From Cognatilysobacter claricitrinus (GTDB lineage Bacteria > Pseudomonadota > Gammaproteobacteria > Xanthomonadales > Xanthomonadaceae), in assembly GCF_045866565.1 (NCBI RefSeq), contig NZ_BAAFZV010000001.1, positions 806,001-870,000 of the forward strand: a stretch of 64,000 nt of DNA. The letters are read 5' to 3'. A model generated the notes under the pieces. The model was not told the origin of the DNA. It ran no database searches and worked only from the letters and a program-made list of their open reading frames with translations. This document shows, piece by piece, positions 28,881-38,629 of the stretch; position 1 is the first letter of the stretch, and every line of letters begins with the position of its first letter. The translations under genes were made by a program, and so were the position numbers.

Positions 28881-29207
28881 TCAGCGTTCGATGCGTTCGT
28901 CCCACGCCGCGCCCGGGTCTTCGCGATACCAGTGTCGCCACCCGTGTCGATATGCGCGCGCGATGTACGGACCGCGCAGGATCGCGGCGTCCGTGTGCGT
29001 CGATGCATCGTCGCCCAGCAGATAGACCGCGGCTGCCCACGGCATCACGAACTCACTCGGCATGCGCGCGAGTTCGCGGTCGACGATCGCCGCCGCCTGC
29101 TCGACCGAGGTCGCGCGCACGAGGAAACAGGTGTCCGGTCCATCCGGGCCGCCGGTGTCGACATCGTCGGACTCGTTGCCCCAGCGGATCACTTCGTAGA
29201 GATGCAT
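28881..29207 (-). CDS. Hypothetical protein, 108 residues
   Basis: It starts MHLYEVIRWGNESDDVDTGG and ends AAWDERIER. It is a soluble, acidic protein rich in Trp, Tyr and Asp with no signal peptide or membrane segment. The N-terminus looks like a small alpha/beta domain (CFLVRATSVEQAAAIVDREL). I do not recognise a family. It follows the 2OG-Fe(II) oxygenase gene by 26 bases on the same strand, so the two are probably co-transcribed and may be functionally linked. Confidence 0.65.
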   Translation of the reverse strand: MHLYEVIRWGNESDDVDTGGPDGPDTCFLVRATSVEQAAAIVDRELARMPSEFVMPWAAAVYLLGDDASTHTDAAILRGPYIARAYRHGWRHWYREDPGAAWDERIER

Positions 29208-29233
29208 CGTGGTCCTACCTGCGGTTGCTTCGA

Positions 29234-29950
29234 TCAGCGCGCGCCGAACAGCGCTTCCGCGCGCTGGAACAGGATCCAGCTGGTGGCGATCACCTTGTCG
29301 CCGCCATGCGGGCGGTTGCCGCGGTGCGTATGCGTGAACGCGGCGGGCGCGATCAGCAGTGAACCGGTCTTGGGCACGACCTTGCGGCGCTGGTAGAGGA
29401 ACTCGGTCTCGCCTTCGGTGAACCCGTCGTTGAGGTAGACCGTCCACAGCAGGTGGCGATGCAGCGTCTCCGCGCTCGCGTCGCGTGGCATCAGCTCGCA
29501 GTGCCAGTACGGATAGCCGCCGCGGTCGGCGGTGTAACGCTGCAGGTTGATGCCGCCAGGGCGGAACACCTGCATGAGCAGCGGCGTCAGCGCGTCGTCG
29601 TCCATCGCCTGCAGGCGTTCGCCGGTAAGGCGGTGGCGCTTGCCATCCACCTGCGTCTCCAGCATCAGCGGCGCGACCAGCATGTGCGGCCAGCGCCGCA
29701 GGTAGGAGCGCAGGCCGGCGACGACGGCTTCGTTGAGCGTGTTCACCACGTCGCGCCAGTCGTCCAGCGTGGAGATGGTGAGGTCCAGGCTGTCCTTCAT
29801 GTCGGGAAAGACACCGCCGCCGATACGCCCCGGCTGCAGCGCGCCACTGCGCCCGAAACGCTCCACCACCTGCGCGCACCACGCCGGATCGAGCGCGTTT
29901 TCGACCACGTGGATGAAATCGTCGGACGGTGCGATATCGTCGGGGCGCAT
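29234..29950 (-). CDS. 2OG-Fe(II) oxygenase (prolyl-4-hydroxylase-like)
   Basis: 238 residues starting MRPDDIAPSDDFIHVVENAL. The double-stranded beta-helix region shows LQRYTADRGGYPYWHCELMP (a likely first metal His, paired with Glu in HCE rather than the usual Asp), YLNDGFTEGETEFLYQRRKVVPKTGSLLIAP and THTHRGNRPHGGDKVIATSW, with the distal His and the 2-oxoglutarate-binding basic residue. The order matches the PF13640 group. The substrate is unknown. HxE in place of HxD is tolerated by some family members but worth noting. It is divergent from the amyloid operon. Confidence 0.8.
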   Translation of the reverse strand: MRPDDIAPSDDFIHVVENALDPAWCAQVVERFGRSGALQPGRIGGGVFPDMKDSLDLTISTLDDWRDVVNTLNEAVVAGLRSYLRRWPHMLVAPLMLETQVDGKRHRLTGERLQAMDDDALTPLLMQVFRPGGINLQRYTADRGGYPYWHCELMPRDASAETLHRHLLWTVYLNDGFTEGETEFLYQRRKVVPKTGSLLIAPAAFTHTHRGNRPHGGDKVIATSWILFQRAEALFGAR

Positions 29951-30157
29951 GTGAATGGGGGACGGTCGGCCGGGGTCCGATCCTCGCATGCGGGCGCCGG
30001 TTTCGTGGATGAAACACGCGCTCGGGAACGACGTCCGCCGCGCGCTCCGGCCGTTGAAAGCATGGCTGGGCACGGCTTGGCAGGCCCGACCGTGGGCAAT
30101 GCCGCTGTCACCTCGCGACGATCTTGGTGAATCCCGCCGGGGCGACGTTGCACGAAT

Positions 30158-30217
30158 GAAACGTTTGGCACGTTCCGCCGGGTGCCGCCGCGATCGTCAC
30201 CGGGAAAACACGTTTCC
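30158..30217. promoter_or_regulatory. Two imperfect inverted repeats, candidate activator sites
   Basis: This lies in the 332-base gap (29951-30282), which holds no gene. GAAACGT...ACGTTCC (30158-30176, 5-base spacer) and GGAAAAC...CGTTTCC (30203-30217, 1-base spacer) have centres about 43 bases (four helical turns) apart, roughly 25-80 bases upstream of the sigma-54 promoter. Their similar CGTT(T)CC half-sites make them candidate binding sites for the sigma-54 activator encoded at 35905-37398. Confidence 0.35.
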
Positions 30218-30235
30218 GAACAACGACTTAAAAAC

Positions 30236-30252
30236 TTGGCACGGGACTGGCT
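30236..30252 (+). promoter_or_regulatory. Sigma-54 promoter of the Fap-like operon
   Basis: TTGGCACGGGACTGGCT matches the consensus YTGGCACGRNNNTTGCW at every defined position except one (G for T next to the -12 GC). The GG and GC elements have exact spacing. The predicted start is near 30263, about 20 bases before the GTG of the first gene at 30283. The presence of an RpoN activator gene at the other end of the operon supports this assignment. Confidence 0.88.
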
Positions 30253-30282
30253 CTAGGGGCGATACCCCGACGGAGTGCGCCC

Positions 30283-30780
30283 GTGCCCTTTCCCCGCCCT
30301 ACCACCCTGCTGCTGACCCTCACCGCCGCGTTCGTGGCGGGTCCGGCGTGCGCGGGTGATCCGGCGTCCTCCCCCGCGGGCATGGACGCGGCGCTCGACC
30401 AGACGATGGTCGTCGTCCGCGACGTCAATCCGCGCATCGCGTACCGGGGCCCTGCCGACACCACCGACAACCCGGCGCGCGTCACCGCGACCGTGTTCCC
30501 CACGCGCGTCTTCAACGACGCGCTCGGCGGTGTGATGGAGTCGCTGGTCGGCGAGGAGTCGCTGGGCGACACCGCACCGACCGCACTGGTGATGACGCAC
30601 GATCCGCGCCGCTTCGGCGGCGAGATGCCCGAGCTGCGCGGCATGCCCGCCGGTCCGGCGGCGACGCCACTCGGCATGACCGGAACGATCGGCGGTGCGG
30701 TGATCGGCGCGACCTCCGGCATCGCCGACACGGTCACCGCGGCGGCGATGCGCGCCAGCGCGATCGGAGCCGGCCCGTGA
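30283..30780 (+). CDS. First gene of the Fap-like operon, small exported protein (FapA position)
   Basis: 165 residues from a GTG start with GGAG seven bases upstream. A Sec signal (MPFPRPTTLLLTLTAAFVAGPACA) precedes a mature part with Val-Asn and Gly-rich stretches (VVVRDVNPRIAYRG, MTGTIGGAVIGATSGIADT). I do not see the amyloid repeat. Position, size and export match FapA of Pseudomonas (about 150 residues), a chaperone-like protein, but sequence similarity is not recognisable by eye. The stop overlaps the GTG of the next gene (GTGA). Confidence 0.6.
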   Translation: MPFPRPTTLLLTLTAAFVAGPACAGDPASSPAGMDAALDQTMVVVRDVNPRIAYRGPADTTDNPARVTATVFPTRVFNDALGGVMESLVGEESLGDTAPTALVMTHDPRRFGGEMPELRGMPAGPAATPLGMTGTIGGAVIGATSGIADTVTAAAMRASAIGAGP

Positions 30781-31367
30781 GCCGCGCGCTGGTGGCGGCG
30801 ATGCTGCTCGCGCTGGCGCCGCTCGCCGCCGCGCAATCGCGCGACGACAGCCGCATCGACGGCAACGCGGCGGCGGACATGTCGGGCGTCGCCAGCGTCA
30901 ACGTCGCCGCGGGCGTTGGCAACGCGCAGGCCAACCTGCGTGCGATCGCGATCGGCGACGCCAGCCTTGCACGCGCATTCGGCGCGCAGGCGGTCGACAC
31001 CAGCGGCGCCGACCTCACGCGCGCCGCGACGGTCACGATCAGCGGCGGCGCGCTCGACAACAGCAACGGCCTCGTCGGCGTGAACCAGGTCGCCGGCGCC
31101 GGCAACGCGCAGGCCAACCTGATCGCGATCGGCAGCGGTGCCAGCGCGGGCTTCGTGCAGCAGGTCGACGAATCCGCACTGGCCGCCACCGCCGCGCCGG
31201 CGTCGACCGACACCAGCACGTCCGCACCGGTCGGCATGCGCGAAGCGCACATCGACGCCGGCGCCATCGCCGCACCCAGCGGCGTCCTCCAGATCAACCA
31301 GACAGCGGGCGTCGGCAATGCGTCGGCGAACGTCATCGTGCTCCAACTGCCGGGGGGCACGCCGTAA
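30777..31367 (+). CDS. Exported Asn/Ala-rich repeat protein (FapB position)
   Basis: 196 residues from a GTG that overlaps the previous stop; GGAG lies eight bases upstream. A signal peptide (MSRALVAAMLLALAPLAAAQ) precedes three imperfect repeats centred on SVNVAAGVGNAQANL, GVNQVAGAGNAQANL and QINQTAGVGNASANV. These resemble the stacking Gly/Asn/Gln repeats of bacterial functional amyloids. FapB, the proposed nucleator of the Pseudomonas system, has about 185 residues and three repeats and occupies this position in the operon. The role is inferred. No cysteine is present. Confidence 0.65.
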   Translation: MSRALVAAMLLALAPLAAAQSRDDSRIDGNAAADMSGVASVNVAAGVGNAQANLRAIAIGDASLARAFGAQAVDTSGADLTRAATVTISGGALDNSNGLVGVNQVAGAGNAQANLIAIGSGASAGFVQQVDESALAATAAPASTDTSTSAPVGMREAHIDAGAIAAPSGVLQINQTAGVGNASANVIVLQLPGGTP

Positions 31368-31412
31368 CCCACGGCAGCTAGGCAGAACCCACGTCAACAG
31401 GAGAGAGAACCC

Positions 31413-32171
31413 ATGAAACTGCATCGCACGCTGCTCGCGCTCGCCGCCAGCGCACTGTTCGCCGCACCGGCCTTCGCGTCCGGCGGCGCCACGATCTTCA
31501 ACGTCACCGACTCCGAGGACTTCGCGGTCACGCTCGGCTTCGTCGACGCGTTCGGCTTCGTCGACATCTCGAGCAAGTCGGCCGCCGTTGCCGACCAGTA
31601 CCAGCAGACGATCTTCAACACGTCGCTCGGTGATGGCGACCACGCTGCCGACCTCAACGGCGATGCGCTGCGCAATGCGCAGGGCAACATCGGCGTGAAC
31701 GTTGGCGCGGGCGTGGGCAACACGCAGTCGAACGACGCCGCGCTGTCGTCGGTCGACGCCGGCAAGGTGTTCGCCACCGCGATGGCGACCTCGTCGCAGA
31801 CCTCGCTGCTCAACGCCGGCTACTCGGCCGACTTCGACACGTTCTACAGCGCCGTGCTCAACGGCAACGCGCTGCGCAATGCCCGCGGCAACATCGGCGT
31901 CAACGTCGCCGCCGGCGTCGGCAACGCGCAGGGCAACGCGATGACCGGTTCGGTCAACACGTCGGGCCGCTATGCGATCGCCACCTCGGCCAGCGACCAG
32001 TCCTCGCTCGGCAACGTCCTCGAAGCCGTCTACGACCTCGACACCTTCGCCGTGCTCGGCGGCAACGCCCTCCAGGGCGCGCAGGGCAACATCGGCGTCA
32101 ACGTCGCGGCCGGCGTCGGCAACCTGCAGCACAACGGTCTCTCGATCGCGTCCGCGGTCGACGGCCCGTAA
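31413..32171 (+). CDS. fapC: Functional-amyloid subunit, paralog 1 (FapC-like)
   Basis: 252 residues with a Sec signal (MKLHRTLLALAASALFAAPAFA). A conserved head (DISSKSAAVADQYQQT) leads to three repeats, NGDALRNAQGNIGVNV, NGNALRNARGNIGVNV and GGNALQGAQGNIGVNV, each continuing into G-A/V-G-V-G-N-x-Q-x-N. Two linkers of about 35-45 residues separate them. Three near-identical GNIGVNVAAG repeats with variable linkers are the plan of FapC. The protein is exported, cysteine-free and Ala/Asn/Gly/Ser-rich. A good AGGAGAGAG ribosome site precedes the ATG, fitting high expression. FapB rather than FapC is an alternative name. Confidence 0.8.
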   Translation: MKLHRTLLALAASALFAAPAFASGGATIFNVTDSEDFAVTLGFVDAFGFVDISSKSAAVADQYQQTIFNTSLGDGDHAADLNGDALRNAQGNIGVNVGAGVGNTQSNDAALSSVDAGKVFATAMATSSQTSLLNAGYSADFDTFYSAVLNGNALRNARGNIGVNVAAGVGNAQGNAMTGSVNTSGRYAIATSASDQSSLGNVLEAVYDLDTFAVLGGNALQGAQGNIGVNVAAGVGNLQHNGLSIASAVDGP

Positions 32172-32204
32172 TCCCCCACACGAACCACTGAAAAGGAACT
32201 CACC

Positions 32205-32972
32205 ATGAAGCTCCGTCTTTCGCTCCTCGCCGTCGGCCTCGCCGCCGTCGCCTCCCCGGCCTTCGCTTCCGGCGCCGCCGACATCTACAACCTGACCGTT
32301 TCGGCCGACTTCGCCGAGACCGACGCGCTGGTGTTCGCGTTCGGCGACATCGACATCTCGAGCAAGTCCGCCGCCGTGGCCGATCAGTACCAGACCACCA
32401 TCGCCAATGCCTCGTTCGGCGACGGCGACCACATCGCCAGCTTCAACGGCGACGCGCTGCGCAACGCGCAGGGCAACATCGGCGTGAACGTGTCGGCGGG
32501 CGTGGGCAACACGCAGTCCAACGACGCCGCGCTGTCGTCGGTCGACGCCGGCAAGGTGTTCGCCACCGCGATGGCGACGTCGCTGCAGGACGTCGAAGGC
32601 AACTACGCCGAGACGTTCCAGACCGACACCAACTACACCGCCGAAATGAACGGCAACGCGCTTCGCAACGCGCGCGGCAACATCGGCGTGAACGTCGCTG
32701 CCGGCGTGGGCAATGCCCAGAGCAACGCGATGACCGGTTCGGTCAACACCTCGGGCCGCTACGCGATCGCCACCTCGGCCAGCGCGCAGGGCACGTTCGA
32801 GAACGAACTGAACTCCGATACGTGGGCGTTCAGCGACCTCGACGTGTACGCCTCGCTCGGCGGCAACGCGCTGCAGGGTGCGCAGGGCAACATCGGTGTC
32901 AACGTCGCTTCGGGCGTGGGCAACGCGCAGCACAACGGCCTCTCGATCGCTTCGGCCGTCGACGGTCCGTAA
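32205..32972 (+). CDS. fapC: Functional-amyloid subunit, paralog 2 (FapC-like)
   Basis: 255 residues, a tandem duplicate of the previous gene. Signal MKLRLSLLAVGLAAVASPAFA; the same head (DISSKSAAVADQYQ), the same three repeats (NGDALRNAQGNIGVNV, NGNALRNARGNIGVNV, GGNALQGAQGNIGVNV) and an identical C-terminus (NGLSIASAVDGP). The repeat blocks and first linker start (SSVDAGKVFATAMATS) are almost unchanged, while linker parts (LQDVEGNYAETFQTDTNY here) are unrelated. AAAGGAA precedes the ATG. The pair could co-polymerise or be used under different conditions. Confidence 0.8.
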   Translation: MKLRLSLLAVGLAAVASPAFASGAADIYNLTVSADFAETDALVFAFGDIDISSKSAAVADQYQTTIANASFGDGDHIASFNGDALRNAQGNIGVNVSAGVGNTQSNDAALSSVDAGKVFATAMATSLQDVEGNYAETFQTDTNYTAEMNGNALRNARGNIGVNVAAGVGNAQSNAMTGSVNTSGRYAIATSASAQGTFENELNSDTWAFSDLDVYASLGGNALQGAQGNIGVNVASGVGNAQHNGLSIASAVDGP

Positions 32973-32998
32973 TCCGTTCCAAGGCTCCACGTCGTAAA

Positions 32999-33029
32999 CG
33001 CGGTGGCCGGCCCCACGCCGGCCACCGCG
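32999..33029. terminator. Intercistronic 13-bp hairpin between subunit genes and export genes
   Basis: CGCGGTGGCCGGC and GCCGGCCACCGCG form a perfect 13-bp stem with loop CCCAC in the 70-base gap before the peptidase gene. There is no T-run, and the next ribosome site (CTCTGGAGAATCC) starts just after it. It could stop part of the transcripts or protect the 3' end of the subunit mRNA, lowering expression of the downstream export genes relative to the subunits. Confidence 0.6.
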
Positions 33030-33042
33030 CTCTGGAGAATCC

Positions 33043-33741
33043 ATGTCGCGCTTCCCGCTGCTGATGTCCGCTGTCCTGCTCGCCACGTCCGCGTTGCCGG
33101 GACATGCATCGAGCCTGTCGTTGGCGAACATCGTCGACGGCGCGCCGGTGGCCAAGCCGGTCACGACGATGCGCGACTTGCGCTATCGCGACATGGTGCG
33201 CCAGCGCTACGACTTCAGCTGTGGATCCGCCGCGCTCGCCAGCGTGCTGCGCTACGGCTACGGCATGGAAGTCGACGAGCCGCACATGATCCGCAGCATG
33301 CTGGTCGGCAACGATCCGAAAGAGATCGTGCGCAACGGTTTCTCCATGCTCGACATGAAGCACTACGTGGAAAGCCTCGACGGGTTCCGCGCACACGGTT
33401 TCCGCATCGACGCCAGCGCGCTGTATCGCCTGCAGATGCCGGTGATCGCGCTGCTCGATCTCAAGGGCTACAAGCATTTCGTGGTGGTGAAGGGCGCCGA
33501 ATCCGGTCGCGTCTTCATCGCCGATCCCTCGCTCGGTCATCGCGTGATGAACGAGCAGGACTTCGTCGCCGGCTGGAACGGCATCGTGCTCGCCGTGGTG
33601 GCCGACAAGCCACTCGCCGACTCGTACCTCGTGCACGGTCGCCAGTCGGTCGCGCTTGCGCGCCGCGGCGATGCGGTCATCGAGGCGTCGATGCCGGTAC
33701 CGGTCGTCGAGCTCGGCCTGGTCCGCGCCGACCTGTTCTGA
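33043..33741 (+). CDS. fapD: C39-family cysteine peptidase, FapD
   Basis: 232 residues with a signal peptide (MSRFPLLMSAVLLATSALPGHA). The C39 fold is shown by Cys60 in RYDFSCGSAALASVLRYGYG, His145 in GYKHFVVVKG and Asp161 in FIADPSLG, the catalytic triad of bacteriocin-processing peptidases. FapD is the periplasmic protease of functional-amyloid systems, thought to act on substrates or on secretion-channel components. Its place after the subunit genes and before the FapE/FapF-like genes matches Pseudomonas. Length is close to the about 220 residues of FapD. Confidence 0.85.
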   Translation: MSRFPLLMSAVLLATSALPGHASSLSLANIVDGAPVAKPVTTMRDLRYRDMVRQRYDFSCGSAALASVLRYGYGMEVDEPHMIRSMLVGNDPKEIVRNGFSMLDMKHYVESLDGFRAHGFRIDASALYRLQMPVIALLDLKGYKHFVVVKGAESGRVFIADPSLGHRVMNEQDFVAGWNGIVLAVVADKPLADSYLVHGRQSVALARRGDAVIEASMPVPVVELGLVRADLF

Positions 33742-33773
33742 TGCATCAAGGAATGATTCGCTTCGAGGGCTCC

Positions 33774-34544
33774 ATGAAAATCCGCCTCCTCCCCCACGCT
33801 GTTTTCATGGCCTTCGCGGCAGTGGCGGGCGCCGGTCCGGCGCTCGCCCTGCCACCTTCTTCAACGCCGGCGCCGGCCGCGCCCCTTCGCGTCGATCTCG
33901 TCGACGACGCGACGCTCGGCCAGCTCACCGGCAAATACAACGGCGCCGACATGCTCGTCGGCGTGCGCATCGACCTGGTGTCGACGCTCGCCACCGCGCA
34001 GGGCGGAACCGCCAACGCGGTCGGCTCGCTGTACGTGCAACGCACCGACACCGGCTTCGACGTGCAGGTCGATACCCATGCCAACGCCGCGGCGGGCAGC
34101 AGCGACGCACCGGCATCGAACAACATCGCGATCGGCGGCGAGCAGGTGCACGTCGACGGCATCGGCCAGATCACCCAGATCGCCGGCGACGGCAACCGCA
34201 TGGGCAACCTCACCGTCGTGCAGCTCGGCAGCAATCCCGCCGCGCCTTCGGGATTCAACGGTGCAGCGAGCGCCCAGGCCGCCGATGGCGGACTGCAGGC
34301 GCAGATCAGTTTCGTCGGTGGCGGCGTCCAGCTCGGACTCGTCGCGCCAGGCGCTACCATCGGCCAGCAGGTGACGCCGGGCGCGTCGGGCCGGATCACG
34401 CAGATCGGGCAGATCGCCGGGGATGGCTTCACCGCCAGCAATGCCCTGCATCTGCAGATGATGACGACGGCCATGCCGACGTCGGCGGTGCAGCAGCTGG
34501 GCATCCAACAGGCGCTTTCGGCCATGTCCGGACTGCGCCACTGA
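33774..34544 (+). CDS. Exported accessory protein (FapE-like)
   Basis: 256 residues from the ATG at 33774, which has a GAGGG site upstream; ATGs at 33741 and 33753 are in frame but lack a site. Signal MKIRLLPHAVFMAFAAVAGAGPALA. The mature part alternates beta-like stretches with ITQIAGDGNRMGNLTVVQLG and ITQIGQIAGDGFTASNALHL, distant echoes of the Asn/Gln-Gly pattern of the subunits. FapE of Pseudomonas has a similar size and position and is a minor, subunit-like component. The assignment rests on position and these motifs. Confidence 0.65.
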   Translation: MKIRLLPHAVFMAFAAVAGAGPALALPPSSTPAPAAPLRVDLVDDATLGQLTGKYNGADMLVGVRIDLVSTLATAQGGTANAVGSLYVQRTDTGFDVQVDTHANAAAGSSDAPASNNIAIGGEQVHVDGIGQITQIAGDGNRMGNLTVVQLGSNPAAPSGFNGAASAQAADGGLQAQISFVGGGVQLGLVAPGATIGQQVTPGASGRITQIGQIAGDGFTASNALHLQMMTTAMPTSAVQQLGIQQALSAMSGLRH

Positions 34545-34572
34545 CCGCAGCCGTCTCAAGGACCGAAGAAGA

Positions 34573-35904
34573 ATGCCGTCGCACCCGTCGCGCCTGACCG
34601 CCCGCCTCCTCCCCACCGCCCTGGCCCTCGCACTCGCAAGCCCCGCCGCCTTCGCCGACCCGCAAAGCGCCACGTCCGCCGCGTCGGATGTCGACGCGAA
34701 ACTCGGCGCACTCACCGCCAAGCTCGACGCGCAGGCCGCGGAGATCGCGAGGCTGCGCGCGGAAGTCGAAGAGCTGCAGTTGCAACAGCTTCGCGGCCGC
34801 GGCCTGGCCGGCGGGGGCGCGCCGCAGCAGGCGGTGCCGCCTCCCGTCGACACGGCACGCATCGCGCGCGAGAAGTCGACGCCGCCTCCGCCCGCCGAAG
34901 ACAGCAACCTGCAGGTCGGGCAGACGCAGCGCGACGAGGACGAGCAGCGTCGCCAACAGGAAAAGACGCTGGTCGTGCGCGAACACGCACCGTTGTTCGA
35001 GCGCAAGTTCACGCTCGACATGGGCATGAGCTACAGCTACTACGACCGTCGCGAACTCACGCTCAGCGGTTTCCTTGCGCTGGACGCGATCTTCCTCGGC
35101 ACGATCAACCTCGACCAGAGCAAGTCGTCGATCGGCACGGTCGACGTGACCGGTCGCTACGGCATTACCGATCGCCTCAGCCTGGAAGCCGACCTGCCGT
35201 GGGTGTCGCGCGAAACGCGCTTCGTCAGCGGTGGCGCCGGCGGCGCGGCGACGTCGCTGACCGAAGTGAAGGTGCGCTCCAGCGGCATCGGCGACGCCAG
35301 CGCGGCGGCGTACTACCAGCTGGTCAAGGAGTCGGCGACGCATCCCGACGTCGTCGGCAGCGTGCGCGTGCGCGCGCCGACCGGTCGTGATCCGTTCGGC
35401 TTGAAGGTGATCCAGGCCGACGGCGACAACAGCAACCTCAACGTGCCCGAGAACCTGCCCACCGGCATCGGCGTGTGGAGCGCGACCGGCAACGTCTCGG
35501 TGCTGCGCACCTACGACCCGGTGATCCTGTTCGCCAACCTCGGTTACACCTGGAACCGTCCGGGTTCGTTCGACGACATCTCGCCGGTGGTCGGTGCGAC
35601 GTCGCCGGCCAAGGTCTACCTCGGCCACAGCTTCAACCTCAGCGCCGGCGTCGCGATCGCGCTAAACGACCGCGCGGCGATCAGCATGAGCGTGGGCAGC
35701 GCGATGCAGGCCGCCACCCACACGAAATCGCCCGGCGGACAGCAGGCGCGCATACCGGGCAGTTCGAGCAACGCGACGGCGCTGAATCTGGGCACGAGCT
35801 ACGTGCTGCCGTCGGGCTGGACCATCAACGGCCAGCTCGCGGCGGGCCTGACGCCCGACGCGCCGAACTTCGTGTTCTCGCTGCGCGGTTCGCGCGCGTT
35901 CTGA
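34573..35904 (+). CDS. fapF: Outer-membrane secretion channel with N-terminal coiled coil, FapF
   Basis: 443 residues. A signal peptide (to about residue 30, AFA) is followed by an amphipathic coiled coil (LGALTAKLDAQAAEIARLRA, then EVEELQLQQLRGRG), a Pro/Gln-rich linker and a beta-barrel domain starting near FERKFTLDMGMSYSYYDRRE. Alternating strands continue to the terminal RGSRAF with a final Phe, as expected for outer-membrane proteins recognised by BAM. A short coiled coil that trimerises below a 12-strand barrel is the known plan of FapF, the amyloid exporter. It is the last gene of the operon; its stop abuts the stop of the convergent regulator (TGATCA). Confidence 0.85.
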   Translation: MPSHPSRLTARLLPTALALALASPAAFADPQSATSAASDVDAKLGALTAKLDAQAAEIARLRAEVEELQLQQLRGRGLAGGGAPQQAVPPPVDTARIAREKSTPPPPAEDSNLQVGQTQRDEDEQRRQQEKTLVVREHAPLFERKFTLDMGMSYSYYDRRELTLSGFLALDAIFLGTINLDQSKSSIGTVDVTGRYGITDRLSLEADLPWVSRETRFVSGGAGGAATSLTEVKVRSSGIGDASAAAYYQLVKESATHPDVVGSVRVRAPTGRDPFGLKVIQADGDNSNLNVPENLPTGIGVWSATGNVSVLRTYDPVILFANLGYTWNRPGSFDDISPVVGATSPAKVYLGHSFNLSAGVAIALNDRAAISMSVGSAMQAATHTKSPGGQQARIPGSSSNATALNLGTSYVLPSGWTINGQLAAGLTPDAPNFVFSLRGSRAF

Positions 35905-37398
<1,494 letters not shown>

Positions 37399-37501
37399 GT
37401 CCGACTCCTGTCGGCGCCCCACGCACCGGACGACCAAGGTAGCCCGCTGGCGTTACAGGTCAAGCTTCTGTGACCGCCTTCACATACCGGTCGTCGGCAC
37501 G

Positions 37502-38554
37502 TCAGGCCGCGGCGGTGGCCCGGGCGTCGTGCTCGGCGTGGTAGCGCACCGAGGCTTCGACCTCGCGCTTCGAGCCCAGGAAGACCGGAACCCGCATGTG
37601 CAGGCCGGTCGGCTGGACCTCCAGCATCCGCTGGCGCCCCGTGCTCGCCGCGCCACCGGCCTGTTCGACCAGGAAGCTCATCGGGTTCGCCTCGTACATC
37701 AGGCGCAACTTGCCGCCCTTGGGCGCGCACTTGCTGTCGAGCGGGTAGCTGAAGATGCCGCCGCGGGTCAGGATGCGGTGCACGTCGGCCACCATCGAGG
37801 CGACCCAGCGCATGTTGAAGTCCTTGCCGCGCGGGCCGTCCTTGCCGGCCAGCAGGTCGCCGACATAGCCCTGCATCGGCGCTTCCCAGAAGCGCTGGTT
37901 CGACATGTTGACGGCGAATTCCTTGGTCTCTTCCGGGATCCGCATGCCGCGGGTGGTCATCACGAACGAGCCGATCTCGCGGTCCAGCGTGAACGCGTGG
38001 GTGCCGTTGCCGATGGTGAGCACCAGCATCGTGCTCGGCCCGTAGGTGCAGTAGCCGGCCGCCACCTGAGCGGTGCCCGGCTGCAGGAAATGCTCGTCGC
38101 CGACCTCCGCGACGCCCTCCGGGCAGCGCAGCACCGAGAAGATCGTGCCGACCGAGATGTTGACGTCGATGTTCGACGAGCCGTCCAGCGGGTCGAACAG
38201 CAGCAGGTACTTGCCGCGCGGCTGGTCGTCCGGGATGCGCACCGCGTGGTCCATCTCCTCCGACGCCAGCGCCGCGAGGTGGCCGCCCCAGGCGTTGGCT
38301 TCGAGCAGGATCTCGTTGCTCAGCACGTCGAGTTTCTTCTGCGCCTCGCCCTGCACGTTGATGCTGGCTTCCCCGGCGGTGCCGGCGTCGCCCAGCACGC
38401 CACCGAGCGCGCCCTTGCCGACCGCGATCGAGATCGACTTGCAGGCGCGCGCCACCACTTCGATGAGCAGCCGCAGGTTGGGGCTGACGCGGCCTTCGCG
38501 CTCTTCCTCGAGCAGGTAGCGGGTGAGGGAGACGGGCGAGGCGGTCGGATTCAT
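37502..38554 (-). CDS. fbp: Fructose-1,6-bisphosphatase class I
   Basis: 350 residues. It hydrolyses fructose 1,6-bisphosphate in gluconeogenesis. Diagnostic stretches are LLLFDPLDGSSNIDVNISVGTIFSVL (metal and substrate binding), YGPSTMLVLTIGNG, and the late GGKLRLMYEANPMSFLVEQAGG with the catalytic region. Length is close to other proteobacterial class I enzymes. It is transcribed on the minus strand, separately from the amyloid regulator. Confidence 0.96.
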   Translation of the reverse strand: MNPTASPVSLTRYLLEEEREGRVSPNLRLLIEVVARACKSISIAVGKGALGGVLGDAGTAGEASINVQGEAQKKLDVLSNEILLEANAWGGHLAALASEEMDHAVRIPDDQPRGKYLLLFDPLDGSSNIDVNISVGTIFSVLRCPEGVAEVGDEHFLQPGTAQVAAGYCTYGPSTMLVLTIGNGTHAFTLDREIGSFVMTTRGMRIPEETKEFAVNMSNQRFWEAPMQGYVGDLLAGKDGPRGKDFNMRWVASMVADVHRILTRGGIFSYPLDSKCAPKGGKLRLMYEANPMSFLVEQAGGAASTGRQRMLEVQPTGLHMRVPVFLGSKREVEASVRYHAEHDARATAAA

Positions 38555-38629
38555 CGGCGACGGGCTGGCGGGCGGGGCGCCTATTCTCGCCGATCGCCCG
38601 CCGGCGCAGTCACGGCGCCCGTGGGCGTA

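Noticed and set aside
30228..33164. A minus-strand open frame of 978 codons opposite the amyloid genes
   Set aside because: Its translation is Arg/Ala/Val-rich without motifs, and the plus strand carries well-formed signal peptides, repeats and ribosome sites. It is a by-product of the GC-rich repeat coding.
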